Shown: positions 11,001-21,527, numbered from the stretch's first letter. The stretch is DNA of 64,000 nucleotides from Basilea psittacipulmonis DSM 24701 (GCF_000743945.1 NZ_CP009238.1:1364001-1428000), one strand, 5' to 3'. A program made the numbers and translations. Notes: generated by a model from the sequence alone, not told the origin.

Positions 11001-14000
11001 CGACAAGATAACCTGATCATCTGATACGGCATTCACCCCTGATTTGGGTTGACCTTTTTCATCGATATCACGTGTCAAATAGAATGACGACCCCACACGC
11101 ACTAAGCGTTCACCGGTTGTTGTGGTATAAATCACCGTACCGGCGCTACCCTGTCTTAATGCCAAAATCTGATCATTCAAAGACTTGCCATTTAGACCAT
11201 CTTGAGCCAAAGCAGAAGCATTGTCTATCGTGGCGGATGACACATCACCAATCTTATTCTTCAACTGATCTAACTGTGCTTTGGTCACTGCATCCGCATC
11301 AGCAGTACCAGCTTGAACATTCGTAACGCGAACTGGTTCATTCTCAGCACCTAAAACCAAGCTATTTTCACCCGCTTTTTTATTGAATGCGATAGGATTA
11401 TGTTGACCTAAATTCAATGTCTTCGTTGTTACCGATGTTAAACCCGTTAAAGCGTTCGACAACTTCACTATTAAACCATTGTCAGGATGACCGTTTACCT
11501 CTAAATAGGAAGCATCAAAAGCACTGGTATCGGTTATCGTACTGTCGCCTTTTATCGTTAATGACGTTCCTAGAGGACGATGAATTGTATCACCTGTATT
11601 CGCTTTAAAATCTAAACCTGCTTGAGCCAATACTTGCAAATCACCCACTGTTGCCGCTTGCGATACATCTAGACCTTCTGCATTCAAAGCTTTCAGTTTC
11701 GACTTCGCCTCATTAACGCTCAACGCCGTCTTATCCGTAATATCTAAACCACTAGCAATATTATTCAGTGAAATAGGCGCTTGGGTTGATCCTAAAGCAT
11801 TCACAGCCGCCAATCTTACTGAATCTGATGACACAGCAGCTCCTGAGACCATTGTCTGACCTTTTTCATCGACAGTAACTTCGGAACTACGGTAATACAC
11901 ACCATTTACCAACGTTAAACGATTGCCCTCTTCATCCACATAGACCAAATTACCTGCCAAACCATTACGTAAAGCCAATAACTGATCAGCCGCACTCTTA
12001 CCATCCAAACCATCCTTACCAGCTGGGCTATCTTGAGATGACTGTGGTGTAGCGCCCCCGATCTTCGTTTTCAGCTCACTCAACTGTCTCATGGTAATCA
12101 AATCAGATGATTGTGTACCGTCAGCAATATTTTCTATTTTTACAGAAGACCCACCATTTGAAGTCAAATTCAATGACCCCAACTCATCATCCATCGCAAT
12201 ATTCAAAATATTATCATCATTGCCAACTTTTAGCGTACCCGTAGCCACACTTGCCAAGTCTTTTAGTGTTTTGGCCAATTGGACTTTAAAGGTCTTAGAA
12301 GCCTCATCATAGATGATACCGATATTTCCATCCGTTAACTCAGTAGCTCCACCTTTTAGATTTAAGGTTTCTCCCATCATACGGGTAATCGTGGTAATAT
12401 CATGATCACCTTGATAACTCAGATTACCCAACTTCTCACGCCACGCTGTTTTCTGTGTATCCGAATTCAAATTACTCGCATCTACTTTAGCTAATGTCGT
12501 TTCTAAATCACTAATCGTAGCTTCATTAGAAAGGTTCTTCACAGCAGTATTTAACACCTTAGCCAAATTATCACTCGTTACATAGTTGCGTTCATCACCT
12601 GAAGCCACTGCTAGCTTATTGTCAGTCGTATGAGTCAAAGTTCCTGTATTAATATCAATTTTTACTGTCGCATTGGAATCCACGACATTCACTGTGGCTT
12701 TTGTACCATTTGCATCCACAAAACTAACTGTTTTAGCCGGTGCAAGTTTTGTACCCAATTCATCATTCGCAGCAATATTCCAAGCATTATTAGCCAGATC
12801 ATAAACTTCTTTGACAGCCGCTTCAGTCGCACCACGAGATATATGATCTCCGGTACCATAGCTATCAGCATCAGAAGCCTTACGTGCTGTTAACCCAGAA
12901 ACTTTTTCAATTCCAGTTAATTCTGATGTCAATGCATAATTAACCTGTCCACCCGTCTGACTGCTCGCTATTAAATTAGCACCGGAAACAAAGGTCAAGC
13001 CTGTACCTAAGTCAACTTTTTTAATATCCGTTTCACCATCTTTACGATATGAAAGCTCTGTTTTATCATACTGGTTATTCAGGTCTGTAACCGCCTGATT
13101 AATAGTAGCACTCCAATCTTTAGACGATACGGTATAAGTATCCGTCTTCGAATCATATGCCACCGTGACGTCTTTACCTGCTTTAACGACCGTTTTCTTA
13201 TCCGCCTCCGTTTTTGCTTTACCTAAAGCATCAGCAATACTCGTTGCCCCATTCACACCATAACCATTCGATAAAGTTAATTGACCCGTAGCAGGATCCT
13301 CACTAACTTCACTACCCAAAGAAGCCTTAATCGTGTCTTTGACAGTTTTAAGATTAGCTACCGTCGCCGCGTCATTATCCGCTTCAGCTTTAATATTGGT
13401 AACCGAAACAGGCGCATCATTCTGTCCCGACAATTTCACAGCATCATTGTCTTGTTGAATCGTTATACCGTTGATACTTAACTGTTCGCTCTCAACCGAC
13501 GTTAAACCATTTAGATTTTTTGCCAATTTAACGTTCAAGGTATCTGTTGACGATTGGCTGACTGCAATACTGTTTTCCAATAAATCCGATGAAGCACCCC
13601 CAGTAATACTGAGCGAGGATCCCAACAGATGCTCACTGTTACCAGCATCCCCTGCGACAGTCATCTTACCAAGTTGTTGACGCCAACTATCCACATCGAT
13701 CGCTTCTACACTCGGTATTACCGTTGTTTTCTGACTAATTGTAGTCGTTAAATCTTCAGGTAAATGATCTATCTTATTCTGTAAGGTTTCATCCAATGTA
13801 AGAGTAATCTGTCCCTTATCATCAGCTGTCGTACTCAACCCTGAATTGTCGGCACTAACTACGCCAAAAACGCCGGTAGCAATTTTGACAGTTTTGGCAG
13901 TTTCATCGGAATCAGCTTTATAACGTAGGTTGAAACTGTCAATATCCATGCCCGTTTCATCCAGAATATAACGAACCGCATCAGAAACAGCCTTAGCCAC

Positions 14001-17000
14001 ACTATCCGCAGTCGCATAACCTGGGGCCGTCTGACTGTAGGTATCGCTCACCGTAACACTACCGCCATCCGTTACGCTCAATCCCTTGGTTTGAAGATGA
14101 TAAGCGACATCCACTTGATCAGCTTGATTCGCTGTTTTCGCTACAGATACTGTTGCACCACTACCATTGACAAAACGTACTGTCGATCCAGTAGCCAATT
14201 TACTCGGCGTCGTGCTACCATTCTCACCGGCAATATTCCAACCCTCTAAGACTTTGGCATAAACCTGTTGAACAGCTGCCTGAGTAGCCGCATTACCTGC
14301 ATTCTCACCTTGACCATAGTCTGCTTGAGTTGACGGATCTCTAGATTGCGTTAAAGTAATACTCTCAATGCCCGTCAAATCACCTTCAACAGAGTAAGTG
14401 ATACCATTATCATTCCAAGAAGCCTCAGTATTCGCTCCATTAACAAAATTCAAACCTGATTGAAGTGACGTTTTCTTGCTCGTACCATTAGCTTGATATT
14501 TCAAAGCATTTTCAGCCAAGATCTCACTCTGCGTCTGTGTCTTTTTGTCCTGAATCGCTTGTGTCCAATCTTTACCCGTTACAGTATAAGTAGTTGTCTT
14601 CACATCTTGTTCATCAGTCGATTCTTTCGAGGTTACTGTTAAGCCATAAGACTCATTCGCCTGTTTTACAACGATTTTCTGATCAGACTGTGTCTTCGTC
14701 TGTTCAATCAAAGACGAAATACTTTGTGGATCAGCTGTTGACCCTTTGTTGATAGCAACTTGATGTGAAGCGTCACCTATAGTGGCAGGTGGCGTTCCGA
14801 TTGCACTTACGACAGAATTAGCTAAAGCCGTCAACTGTCCATAAACCAAACCACTGTTTGCATTGGTTCCTGCTTTGAGATGAGTCACGGTCACGTTGCC
14901 GCCATTTGCTGATAAATTCAAATGCGTTTTATCGGAAGCAGATAAAATAATCTCACCATCATCCTTAGCGATCTTCAGTTTTTCAGTCTGTACGTGATTA
15001 AGACCGTCTAACTGTTTCGCTAATTTCAGTGTTAACTCTTGTCCATCTGCCTGAACAGAGATTAAGCCCTCTACCGTATTGCTAGCACCCCCTTTAATTG
15101 GAAGTGGATTCTCTCCCAAACGACGATCAACACCATTGCCTAGATCTCCTTTGAAAGACAAAGCACCCAACTGTGTTTGCCATGCTGAAACATCGATATT
15201 ACTTGCATTTGCATCAGCTTTTTGGTTCAACTCAGCATTACTATCCGTCGGTATATGATTAAGTTTGTCTTGAGTACTTGATGACAACGATACGACAACC
15301 TTACCGTTTTCATCAACTTTGGTAACAATATTATCCCCACCTAAAATTTTCAGTTTTTCTGTTTTGATATTAATCTGCTTGGTCTCTTTATTCGTACTAC
15401 CAATATAAGACAAAGTAGCTTGAGCAACATTAGAATCATTATTTGAATTAGCATTGCTTACTGCCTGTGAAATAGCGGCAGCCACTTCTGAAGCTGTAGC
15501 AAAACTAGGTTTGCTCGTTGATGTATCACCTGCTACCACTGATTTATTCTGTTCATCATAAGATAAACTCGTGGTATTGACATTGAATTGATAAGCCAAC
15601 ACATCATTATCTGTGCTGACACGGGCAGAAGTCGTCCCCAAGCCATTATCCAAAGTCACTTGTTTACCTAAGCCAACTTGTTGCGCTGTCTGTGCATTAC
15701 CCTGTGTTCCTTGGATATTCCATGAAGCAGTGGCCTGTTCATACACCGATTTGACCGCAGCTTGTGTTGCCGCCTGATTCGCATGATCACCTACACCATA
15801 CCCCTCACTAGAAGGATTACGTTCATCAGTCAAGGTAATACTATCCAACCCTGTTAATTGACTATTTAACTGGTAATTCACCTTACCATTTTCATCTGTA
15901 CTAGCCGTTAAATTATCGCCTTTAAAAGTAAACCCTTTAGTTAAAGCTGTCTTCAACTTCTGTTCATCGGTTTGGCCCTCTATTCCATAGGCAATCTGCC
16001 GTGAGCCAAAAGTCGCCTTTTCTGCCTTAAGTGTATCCGCAATACGAGAAGTCCAATCCGTATTGTCATTCAAGGTATAAACCGTATCCCCCTCATCATC
16101 AGTAGAGACCGATGCTTGAATATAACGACCATCACCCTTAACTACAGTTTTATTTTCGGCAAGCGATTTAACCTCTGACAACGCCCCTGAAATCGTATTA
16201 GCGGATGTACCCGCCACTTGATTCTTCGTATAAGAACCGTCTGTTCCAACCGTAATATCGCTAGCTAATAAATTTTTAATCGTACCTTGCGTGTCTGTTA
16301 AATTTTCAAGAGTAGCTACATCCGCTATCTCCGTACCTTTACTTATGTTTGTGATACGAACCTGACGACTAAGATTTAAACCACCATCTGATGCTTCTGA
16401 TAGCGTCAGTGTGCCATCAGTACCCCCCCCCAGCTGTAATTCTCCTACTTCAACTGAATTTAACCCGCTCAATGAACGTGCTAACGCAATATTCAACGTA
16501 TTATTAGCAGCATCAGCCAAGACACCAATATTCCCTTCCGTTAACTTATTCGCTCCACCTTTGACCGTTAAGGTACCGCCTAAGTTCACATCTGTAGTCT
16601 GACCGCTATCACCCGCAAAACTAACAGGACCCAAGGCACTACGCCAATTTGTTATATTTGTATCAATATTACTGGCATCAGTTTTGGCATAATGTGCTAA
16701 TTGATCTGACAAATCATTTGTTATCTGTTCGCCCGCCTGAGTTTTTACCTGTTCAATCGTATCCTGAAGATCCTTAGCCGTCACGTAGCCTGCCCCATTT
16801 TGGGCAGTGGTCTGAGTGCCTGTATGACTTAAACCTGCTGAAGTAATATTGAATTTTACCGTTGGCTGATTATGATCAAAAAGGACATTTGATTCGATAC
16901 CGTTCTGACCTGAAATGATCACGGTTGTATCCGAAGCTACTTTCTCATTCTGATCATTAACCGTCATATTCCAACCAGCTCTGATCTTGTTATAAACAGT

Positions 17001-20000
17001 CTGAACAGCTTGCTCAGTCGCTAGACGATTCGCATTATCACCTTTTGCAAAATCACTTGCACTACTATCTCTGGCTTCTAGGCCTGTAATCTGCTTGATA
17101 TTTTTCAAATCTGAATTTAGACCTAACTTCATCACACCATCAGATGCTACACTGGCATTGATATTCGTACCATCAACGAAATTCAAACCTTCCGTTAAAG
17201 TAGTTTGTTTAGATGGTGTCACGCTCGACGAAGTATAAGACAAGGTAACTGTACTCTTGTTATTATTCACGCTATCAACAAGAGATTGAATCTCAGATGA
17301 CCAATTTTTACCGGTAATCGTATAGATAGCCACATCATAAGTAACACTATCAACATGATCACCTTTTGAGACAGTAATAGCTTTATTGGCGCGATCATTC
17401 AATGTACGAATCGTTTCCGCCAAGTTAATTGGAGTCTTACCATCACCTGTTGCGATACTGCCATCTGCGTTTGCGATCGCTCCGCCACCCAACACAGAAG
17501 CTAAATTTTGGGCAACAAATCTTAACTGTCTTAAATTTACCGCATCGGTATCTTGCGTTCCATCAGCCAAATTAGTAATGCGACGTTGCAAGCTATCAGA
17601 ACCAATAGATAAAACATTAGCACGTGTCACCGTTGAGTTTGAACCCAAAGCAATACTCGAGGTAGCATTACTATCTACGGACGCCCCCACACCCATAGCA
17701 ACTGACTGATCAGCCTTAGCTCCAGAATTATCGGCATTAACTAAATTAGGATCCGTATAATTGATACTAATAAAATGATTAGGAGTCACCGAAGAAGAAA
17801 TCTGTACCTTAGTATTGTTCGCGTTCGTTCCCGGAACAACATTAATATGCGTATCTTCATTACCCGCTTTAAATACTAAACGCTGACCTGACTTCAACGT
17901 CAAACCTGCATTAGTTTGTTGACTATCTGACCCAATCGTCCACGATAAATTTTCTTTTGCAATATCAGCAATCTTACTCTTACCGGTATCACTAATATTG
18001 TCTATGTCTTTCGTTAACCAATTCAGATTATTATACTTATCAAGTTTACCTACTTTATTTAAATACGTATCTGTCAAACTAATATTAATACGATTATCTT
18101 TAGCTTCTGTGGTCAACGTCGCCCCATCACCCAACACAGATAAAGATTGATTGGATAGATCAATATCACTTTCTGTCTTGGATGAGGATATACCATCATC
18201 TGCAATCTTTAAAATCTTACTATAGTCATTTAAAGTCGCTAACGTCAACAAAGCATTCGCCGTGCTTTCATCACGCTTCAAACCACTTAAATTACGATTT
18301 CCCAAACTGATCGTCTTATCACTATCAGAGACAGTCAACACCGTCTGACGAGCATCATTACCCACTGTTAAACTTGAGAACGATGGAGTCTGAGACACAG
18401 ACAAGGTAATCGTACTAGACCCTGTTGAATTATCACGCACCAATTTCGACGATAGATTCTTACCTTTATAATCATCCACATCACCTGCCACAACAGATAA
18501 TTTACCGCCAAGGTATTGGACATATTGGTTGGAATGATTATCTCGGTAAGTAATACCTTTATTCATCTGCGCCAGTGCAGCTTGTACCGCTATACCAATT
18601 CCTGTGTATGTTTGGGTACTTCCATCAGCTTGATTTAAAGCTGGCAGAGTAGATAATGGTTGTAATCGCTTAGCTTCACCATCCAAGGTCAAACCATTTA
18701 TTGATGACAAAAGTGCCTTCAACTGTGAGCCATTGATCGCTTCTTGAGAATTTAATGATACCTCACCTGCTTTAACACTACCCAACACCATACTGTCGCC
18801 CAGCGTTCTGACTGTTTGGTTCGCTGTAATAGCCTCATCTTGATAAGCATCAGAACCAAAGTAATTCTTTATACCAATCTTAACACTGGATGGATCATAA
18901 GCTTTTGCAGAAGTATTAGGGATACCACTTTGGGTATCAACAGAGTAAAACTTCTTCATTTGGTTGTCGTAGGTCACCTTAATCTTTTGACCATTTTCTT
19001 CGACATAGTACACCATATTGGCTTCACGGATAGTAAATTCCAAGGAACGCAATTGACCAACTGTCGCAATATCTGTATCCAAGGCACCCGGCGCCACATT
19101 CACAATACGACGTAAACCTACTGATGAAGTGCTATCATTACTTTCATTACCCGTAGCCCAACCGCCGACTGAAATCACACCCGCCGCATTTGAAGTATTA
19201 ATAAAATAATGTGAACCATCTGCAATATATGGCTTTAATGTCAAAGCACTCGTTCCACTTGTTTGTGGCTTACGAACATCAGATCCATTATAAAAATAAG
19301 TTGTTGTCGAGTCTGTTCCCAAGGCGACCGAATTAATAAGGCTTGCAGATGCATTTTTACCAATAGCTGTTGACTGCTGGGCATTTGAAGCAATTGAAGA
19401 GTCTTTACCTATCGCCAATGATGCAACAGATCCTGCCCCCGAGTTAATACCCACAGCCATCGCACGTTCAGCAGTCGCTTCAGATGAATAACCAAAAGCC
19501 AATGAATTTGTTGCTGTAGATCTGGTACCCGATCCCACCGCCATTCCACTAACACCGCTCACATAGGAAGCTACACCCATTGCCATACCATTATTGGCAC
19601 CCGCTTTCACATAAGAGTAAGGACTTAAAGCAAAAGAATTATCCGCATCAGCCAATACAGCATAACCAATTGCTAATGAGTTCTGCTTAATTGCAAAAGT
19701 ACTACTACCAATGGCAATAGCATTCTTAGCTCCTGCTTGCGACATACTCTTCTGAACAGATATGTTACCAATTGTTAAATAAACATTTGGCTGTTTTTTA
19801 AAATCAGTTGCTTTAATAGATTCAGCTTTGGCACCAATTTCATCTAATAAATTAGATTTTGCACCAAATAAGTCCTCCACCACCACATTCGTCGACGCTG
19901 TATAGGCTTTTGATAACTGAATAGAATTTGCATCTGTACCATCAGCTTTCGTTGTAGTATTAAATGTAGCACCTGCATAGACATTCGTACCCATCGCTAC

Positions 20001-21059
20001 CGAATTCTCAGCAACCGCTTTAGCATTATAACCATAGGCAACCGTACCCAAACTAGTAGCCTCAGTATAGTTACCGATTGCTACTGCATTGGCAGCAAAT
20101 ACACGTGCCTCATTACCAACTGCCGTACCACCTGTTGCAGATGCCTCCACAAAAGAACGCAAGCCCAAAGCCGTACCACCCTCAGCAAATGTCATTGCTA
20201 ATGGACCTACTGCCGTTGATACATTCCCTAAAGCAATAGCACGTCCACCGATCGCAATCGATCCAGTACCACCAGCTACTGCAGGAGACCATCTTCGACG
20301 ATCTGTACCATCACTACTTGTCCCCATATAACTCGAATCATACTTTGCTGAACTAATATAGTTACTAACCTTAGATTTCAAGGCGGTAATCAACGTGTCT
20401 TGCAAATAATCAGCATAGTCATTTGAAACCAAATCATCACTACCAATCACAATCGAAGAGTTACCCGAAGCGTAAACCTCAGCACCAACCGCGACAGATT
20501 GATCTGTTGCACCAGAGCTCATTCCCAAAACAACCGCTTGACTACCCTTACTGCTTGCTTGAGCACCAACCACAACTGCACCCTGACCACCAGCAGTACT
20601 AATGGTGGCATTTCGCCCAATAACAATACTATCTACCGTATCAGTTACCGCCTTATACCCCATTGCAATCGCACCCGTTGCAGTACCTATTGTTTCTCTA
20701 TCAGGAGTACTCGTAGCTATTGCTCCATTACCAATAGCAATCCCATAAGTATCAACATTACAAGGAGCTGCTACCCAATTGGTACTTTGTGGATTCAAAA
20801 AGATAGCGCGTTTCGATACATTACTGGATACAGTCATGCAATTATTTTGCCCCGCTGCGTGTAGATTCCCTGCATATAACTCGATATCTGCAGCATAGGC
20901 ATTATTAACACACAATGTTAGTAATGAAAAAGCAAAAAACACCCACTCAAAAAAGCCTTTGCCTTTCGATGTTATTTTTCCTTTACCTTTTACTAGTTCA
21001 GATACGACAACAACGCCCTTCTTTTCTTTAGAATACTTTGTTTTATAAATCTTATTCAT
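8085..21059 (-). CDS. Giant trimeric autotransporter adhesin TAA2 (4324 aa)
   Basis: Starts at the ATG of MNKIYKTKYSKEKKG at 21059; six extra in-frame codons upstream are unlikely because the ESPR motif begins at MNKIYK. ESPR residues 1-30, hydrophobic core about 36-50, likely cleavage after NAYAA (residue 57). YadA-like head repeats run to about residue 600. The stalk of about 3600 residues has repeated modules: LGxxSxxGD...LGxxLxxKGGA, W..A..Q or WxxxIxD segments, and GxxAxxAATQAAVxxVY. Three copies of a ~270-residue module start near residues 3010, 3283 and 3548, each with DG(L/N)GKSxxDQxLALRxGxAG. The C-terminal anchor is at about 4240-4324 (SxATAFASLN, YRGQTAMAIGVTS). The last strand ends in FYTIYRN rather than on an aromatic residue, which is unusual. 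A G9 run lies in frame near residue 1543. At about 4300 residues it is among the larger TAAs. Exported by Sec and inserted through BAM; host ligand unknown. Confidence 0.95.
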   Translation of the reverse strand: MNKIYKTKYSKEKKGVVVVSELVKGKGKITSKGKGFFEWVFFAFSLLTLCVNNAYAADIELYAGNLHAAGQNNCMTVSSNVSKRAIFLNPQSTNWVAAPCNVDTYGIAIGNGAIATSTPDRETIGTATGAIAMGYKAVTDTVDSIVIGRNATISTAGGQGAVVVGAQASSKGSQAVVLGMSSGATDQSVAVGAEVYASGNSSIVIGSDDLVSNDYADYLQDTLITALKSKVSNYISSAKYDSSYMGTSSDGTDRRRWSPAVAGGTGSIAIGGRAIALGNVSTAVGPLAMTFAEGGTALGLRSFVEASATGGTAVGNEARVFAANAVAIGNYTEATSLGTVAYGYNAKAVAENSVAMGTNVYAGATFNTTTKADGTDANSIQLSKAYTASTNVVVEDLFGAKSNLLDEIGAKAESIKATDFKKQPNVYLTIGNISVQKSMSQAGAKNAIAIGSSTFAIKQNSLAIGYAVLADADNSFALSPYSYVKAGANNGMAMGVASYVSGVSGMAVGSGTRSTATNSLAFGYSSEATAERAMAVGINSGAGSVASLAIGKDSSIASNAQQSTAIGKNASASLINSVALGTDSTTTYFYNGSDVRKPQTSGTSALTLKPYIADGSHYFINTSNAAGVISVGGWATGNESNDSTSSVGLRRIVNVAPGALDTDIATVGQLRSLEFTIREANMVYYVEENGQKIKVTYDNQMKKFYSVDTQSGIPNTSAKAYDPSSVKIGIKNYFGSDAYQDEAITANQTVRTLGDSMVLGSVKAGEVSLNSQEAINGSQLKALLSSINGLTLDGEAKRLQPLSTLPALNQADGSTQTYTGIGIAVQAALAQMNKGITYRDNHSNQYVQYLGGKLSVVAGDVDDYKGKNLSSKLVRDNSTGSSTITLSVSQTPSFSSLTVGNDARQTVLTVSDSDKTISLGNRNLSGLKRDESTANALLTLATLNDYSKILKIADDGISSSKTESDIDLSNQSLSVLGDGATLTTEAKDNRINISLTDTYLNKVGKLDKYNNLNWLTKDIDNISDTGKSKIADIAKENLSWTIGSDSQQTNAGLTLKSGQRLVFKAGNEDTHINVVPGTNANNTKVQISSSVTPNHFISINYTDPNLVNADNSGAKADQSVAMGVGASVDSNATSSIALGSNSTVTRANVLSIGSDSLQRRITNLADGTQDTDAVNLRQLRFVAQNLASVLGGGAIANADGSIATGDGKTPINLAETIRTLNDRANKAITVSKGDHVDSVTYDVAIYTITGKNWSSEIQSLVDSVNNNKSTVTLSYTSSSVTPSKQTTLTEGLNFVDGTNINASVASDGVMKLGLNSDLKNIKQITGLEARDSSASDFAKGDNANRLATEQAVQTVYNKIRAGWNMTVNDQNEKVASDTTVIISGQNGIESNVLFDHNQPTVKFNITSAGLSHTGTQTTAQNGAGYVTAKDLQDTIEQVKTQAGEQITNDLSDQLAHYAKTDASNIDTNITNWRSALGPVSFAGDSGQTTDVNLGGTLTVKGGANKLTEGNIGVLADAANNTLNIALARSLSGLNSVEVGELQLGGGTDGTLTLSEASDGGLNLSRQVRITNISKGTEIADVATLENLTDTQGTIKNLLASDITVGTDGSYTKNQVAGTSANTISGALSEVKSLAENKTVVKGDGRYIQASVSTDDEGDTVYTLNDNTDWTSRIADTLKAEKATFGSRQIAYGIEGQTDEQKLKTALTKGFTFKGDNLTASTDENGKVNYQLNSQLTGLDSITLTDERNPSSEGYGVGDHANQAATQAAVKSVYEQATASWNIQGTQGNAQTAQQVGLGKQVTLDNGLGTTSARVSTDNDVLAYQFNVNTTSLSYDEQNKSVVAGDTSTSKPSFATASEVAAAISQAVSNANSNNDSNVAQATLSYIGSTNKETKQINIKTEKLKILGGDNIVTKVDENGKVVVSLSSSTQDKLNHIPTDSNAELNQKADANASNIDVSAWQTQLGALSFKGDLGNGVDRRLGENPLPIKGGASNTVEGLISVQADGQELTLKLAKQLDGLNHVQTEKLKIAKDDGEIILSASDKTHLNLSANGGNVTVTHLKAGTNANSGLVYGQLTALANSVVSAIGTPPATIGDASHQVAINKGSTADPQSISSLIEQTKTQSDQKIVVKQANESYGLTVTSKESTDEQDVKTTTYTVTGKDWTQAIQDKKTQTQSEILAENALKYQANGTSKKTSLQSGLNFVNGANTEASWNDNGITYSVEGDLTGIESITLTQSRDPSTQADYGQGENAGNAATQAAVQQVYAKVLEGWNIAGENGSTTPSKLATGSTVRFVNGSGATVSVAKTANQADQVDVAYHLQTKGLSVTDGGSVTVSDTYSQTAPGYATADSVAKAVSDAVRYILDETGMDIDSFNLRYKADSDETAKTVKIATGVFGVVSADNSGLSTTADDKGQITLTLDETLQNKIDHLPEDLTTTISQKTTVIPSVEAIDVDSWRQQLGKMTVAGDAGNSEHLLGSSLSITGGASSDLLENSIAVSQSSTDTLNVKLAKNLNGLTSVESEQLSINGITIQQDNDAVKLSGQNDAPVSVTNIKAEADNDAATVANLKTVKDTIKASLGSEVSEDPATGQLTLSNGYGVNGATSIADALGKAKTEADKKTVVKAGKDVTVAYDSKTDTYTVSSKDWSATINQAVTDLNNQYDKTELSYRKDGETDIKKVDLGTGLTFVSGANLIASSQTGGQVNYALTSELTGIEKVSGLTARKASDADSYGTGDHISRGATEAAVKEVYDLANNAWNIAANDELGTKLAPAKTVSFVDANGTKATVNVVDSNATVKIDINTGTLTHTTDNKLAVASGDERNYVTSDNLAKVLNTAVKNLSNEATISDLETTLAKVDASNLNSDTQKTAWREKLGNLSYQGDHDITTITRMMGETLNLKGGATELTDGNIGIIYDEASKTFKVQLAKTLKDLASVATGTLKVGNDDNILNIAMDDELGSLNLTSNGGSSVKIENIADGTQSSDLITMRQLSELKTKIGGATPQSSQDSPAGKDGLDGKSAADQLLALRNGLAGNLVYVDEEGNRLTLVNGVYYRSSEVTVDEKGQTMVSGAAVSSDSVRLAAVNALGSTQAPISLNNIASGLDITDKTALSVNEAKSKLKALNAEGLDVSQAATVGDLQVLAQAGLDFKANTGDTIHRPLGTSLTIKGDSTITDTSAFDASYLEVNGHPDNGLIVKLSNALTGLTSVTTKTLNLGQHNPIAFNKKAGENSLVLGAENEPVRVTNVQAGTADADAVTKAQLDQLKNKIGDVSSATIDNASALAQDGLNGKSLNDQILALRQGSAGTVIYTTTTGERLVRVGSSFYLTRDIDEKGQPKSGVNAVSDDQVILSLVNANGGTTDPIVLRHVASALGLDSVDQISQNAQTQVANLLKQSGHGLTQAVTVADLRAVVETGVTFAGNQGTLKRGLAQTLTLQGEEAGSDFSSAADNIAVVADNDNLTLKLAANLIGLKQVQTKTLKIGDSTTYIKLSADDGVLNVSDANDKPVQLKNIAESDDPTALATRKQLNRITEIIGSPSQVGKSDPTSPAGKDGLDGKSATDQLLALREGLAGNIVYTTASGQRLMMIDGEYYLAYEGDARYADNLLVQKEGKWYKASDLNADGSLKTAATEVIPTKVDSSSVVLSAVNANGDAGNQVITLSNVASAIGGEPSSTAVDRVQNLLSISGAKLNHAANVADLQTVAQAGMDFVGNDDQSVHVNLGESLTLKGQGNRTTLSNNDTASGNIWVSADTSALLIRLAKDLQNLKSAQFVDTTSNDTPTTTVSADGISITKDTTTVSLKSSGFDAGNQAITNVKAPEKDNDASTKSYVEQKVGNVNTSLTNLKGKMDNSDTTLSNLSTEVEKGWKLSIDNHGETSSTEIKKDSSTLTLNAGNHTQLTHTNGAITIATDVDGITQDLMTDALPMIYQDGSGKQVFKVMKNGKEVFNTKADGTGKEVSPEVVSVALKDPSATGKALNLTQVASGLGLNQTTPIAVEEAQEVVLGKTVLQSDGTQKTEGGLMNARGSQLKQVVNVADVQAVAQAGLTFAANSGNFSHKALGGQIKLKGKQHVDLSKYNTANVITTVDQDGNIVIKLAKSQSSINMRAKDTLVVGRNDEVTGSTKGTVMVKHDESTGKGTIYIKGADGQDGKDAIRIEGDSLGNGMITLNGEDVKTQINNQAVVITPSSADPTKEVFLSNRGLNNGGNRITNVSPGIDDTDALTLGQLLTSSQPLQKKISDIRKSNISGLSAATAFASLNKEVKAGENLFSVGISNYRGQTAMAIGVTSVSDDGKRGFRVMGSSNSSSGDRVGAVSAFYTIYRN
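16423..16431 (-). repeat. Poly-G (G9) tract inside TAA2
   Basis: Nine consecutive C on the plus strand, read as G9 in the coding strand at the codons for LQLGGGTDG, about residue 1543 of 4324. The current length keeps the frame open. A change of one base would shift the frame and truncate the protein before its anchor. Confidence 0.85.
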
Positions 21060-21190
21060 TTCTCTTTTTAACCACAACTTTATCAGGTAAACTCACAATC
21101 AGTTCTTTTTACAACCTATAGTTCCCCTACTAAATGATTTTAACTATCATCAACGATACTAACAATTATATAAAATCCCTGACCATCTTG

Positions 21191-21219
21191 ATTATATACA
21201 AAAACAATTTTAGAATAAA
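21191..21219 (-). promoter_or_regulatory. Possible promoter for the TAA2-TAA1 unit
   Basis: On the minus strand a perfect TATAAT (21191-21196) has a weak TTTATT 17 bp upstream. Transcription would give a 5' leader of about 125 nt before TAA2. The -35 is poor and the region is AT-rich, so this is tentative. Confidence 0.3.
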
Positions 21220-21483
21220 CAAAATTCACACCTATCCTAGTTAGTAATCATTTAGATCTCTTGAATAAAAAGCTTCCCTGCAAATAAAAAACCTCTTTAG
21301 ACAATGTCCCTAGAAAATATATAGGATTATTTATCTTGATACAGTTTTAAAAAAATTGTAGTTGGAATAGAACATCAAGCTCCTAAAAACCTTATTGCAT
21401 AACAGCAACTATCATTAAATATCAAACAATGATGCTCTTATGTATCAAGAGTAGAGAACATTCTTGAACTGGAGAAAACCCCC

Positions 21484-21527
21484 TTTGGTCAGATAACTTT
21501 ATTAATGAATAAAGTTATCTGACCAAA
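21484..21527 (-). terminator. Long perfect inverted repeat, probable TAA3 terminator
   Basis: Two perfectly complementary 20-base arms (21484-21503 and 21508-21527) around a 4-base loop, 37 bases downstream of the TAA3 stop codon. CCCCC and GGGGG runs on either side could extend the stem. On the minus strand the stem is followed by a G-run and then TTTT, not a classical T-tract. Termination of TAA3 is the likeliest role. Confidence 0.6.
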
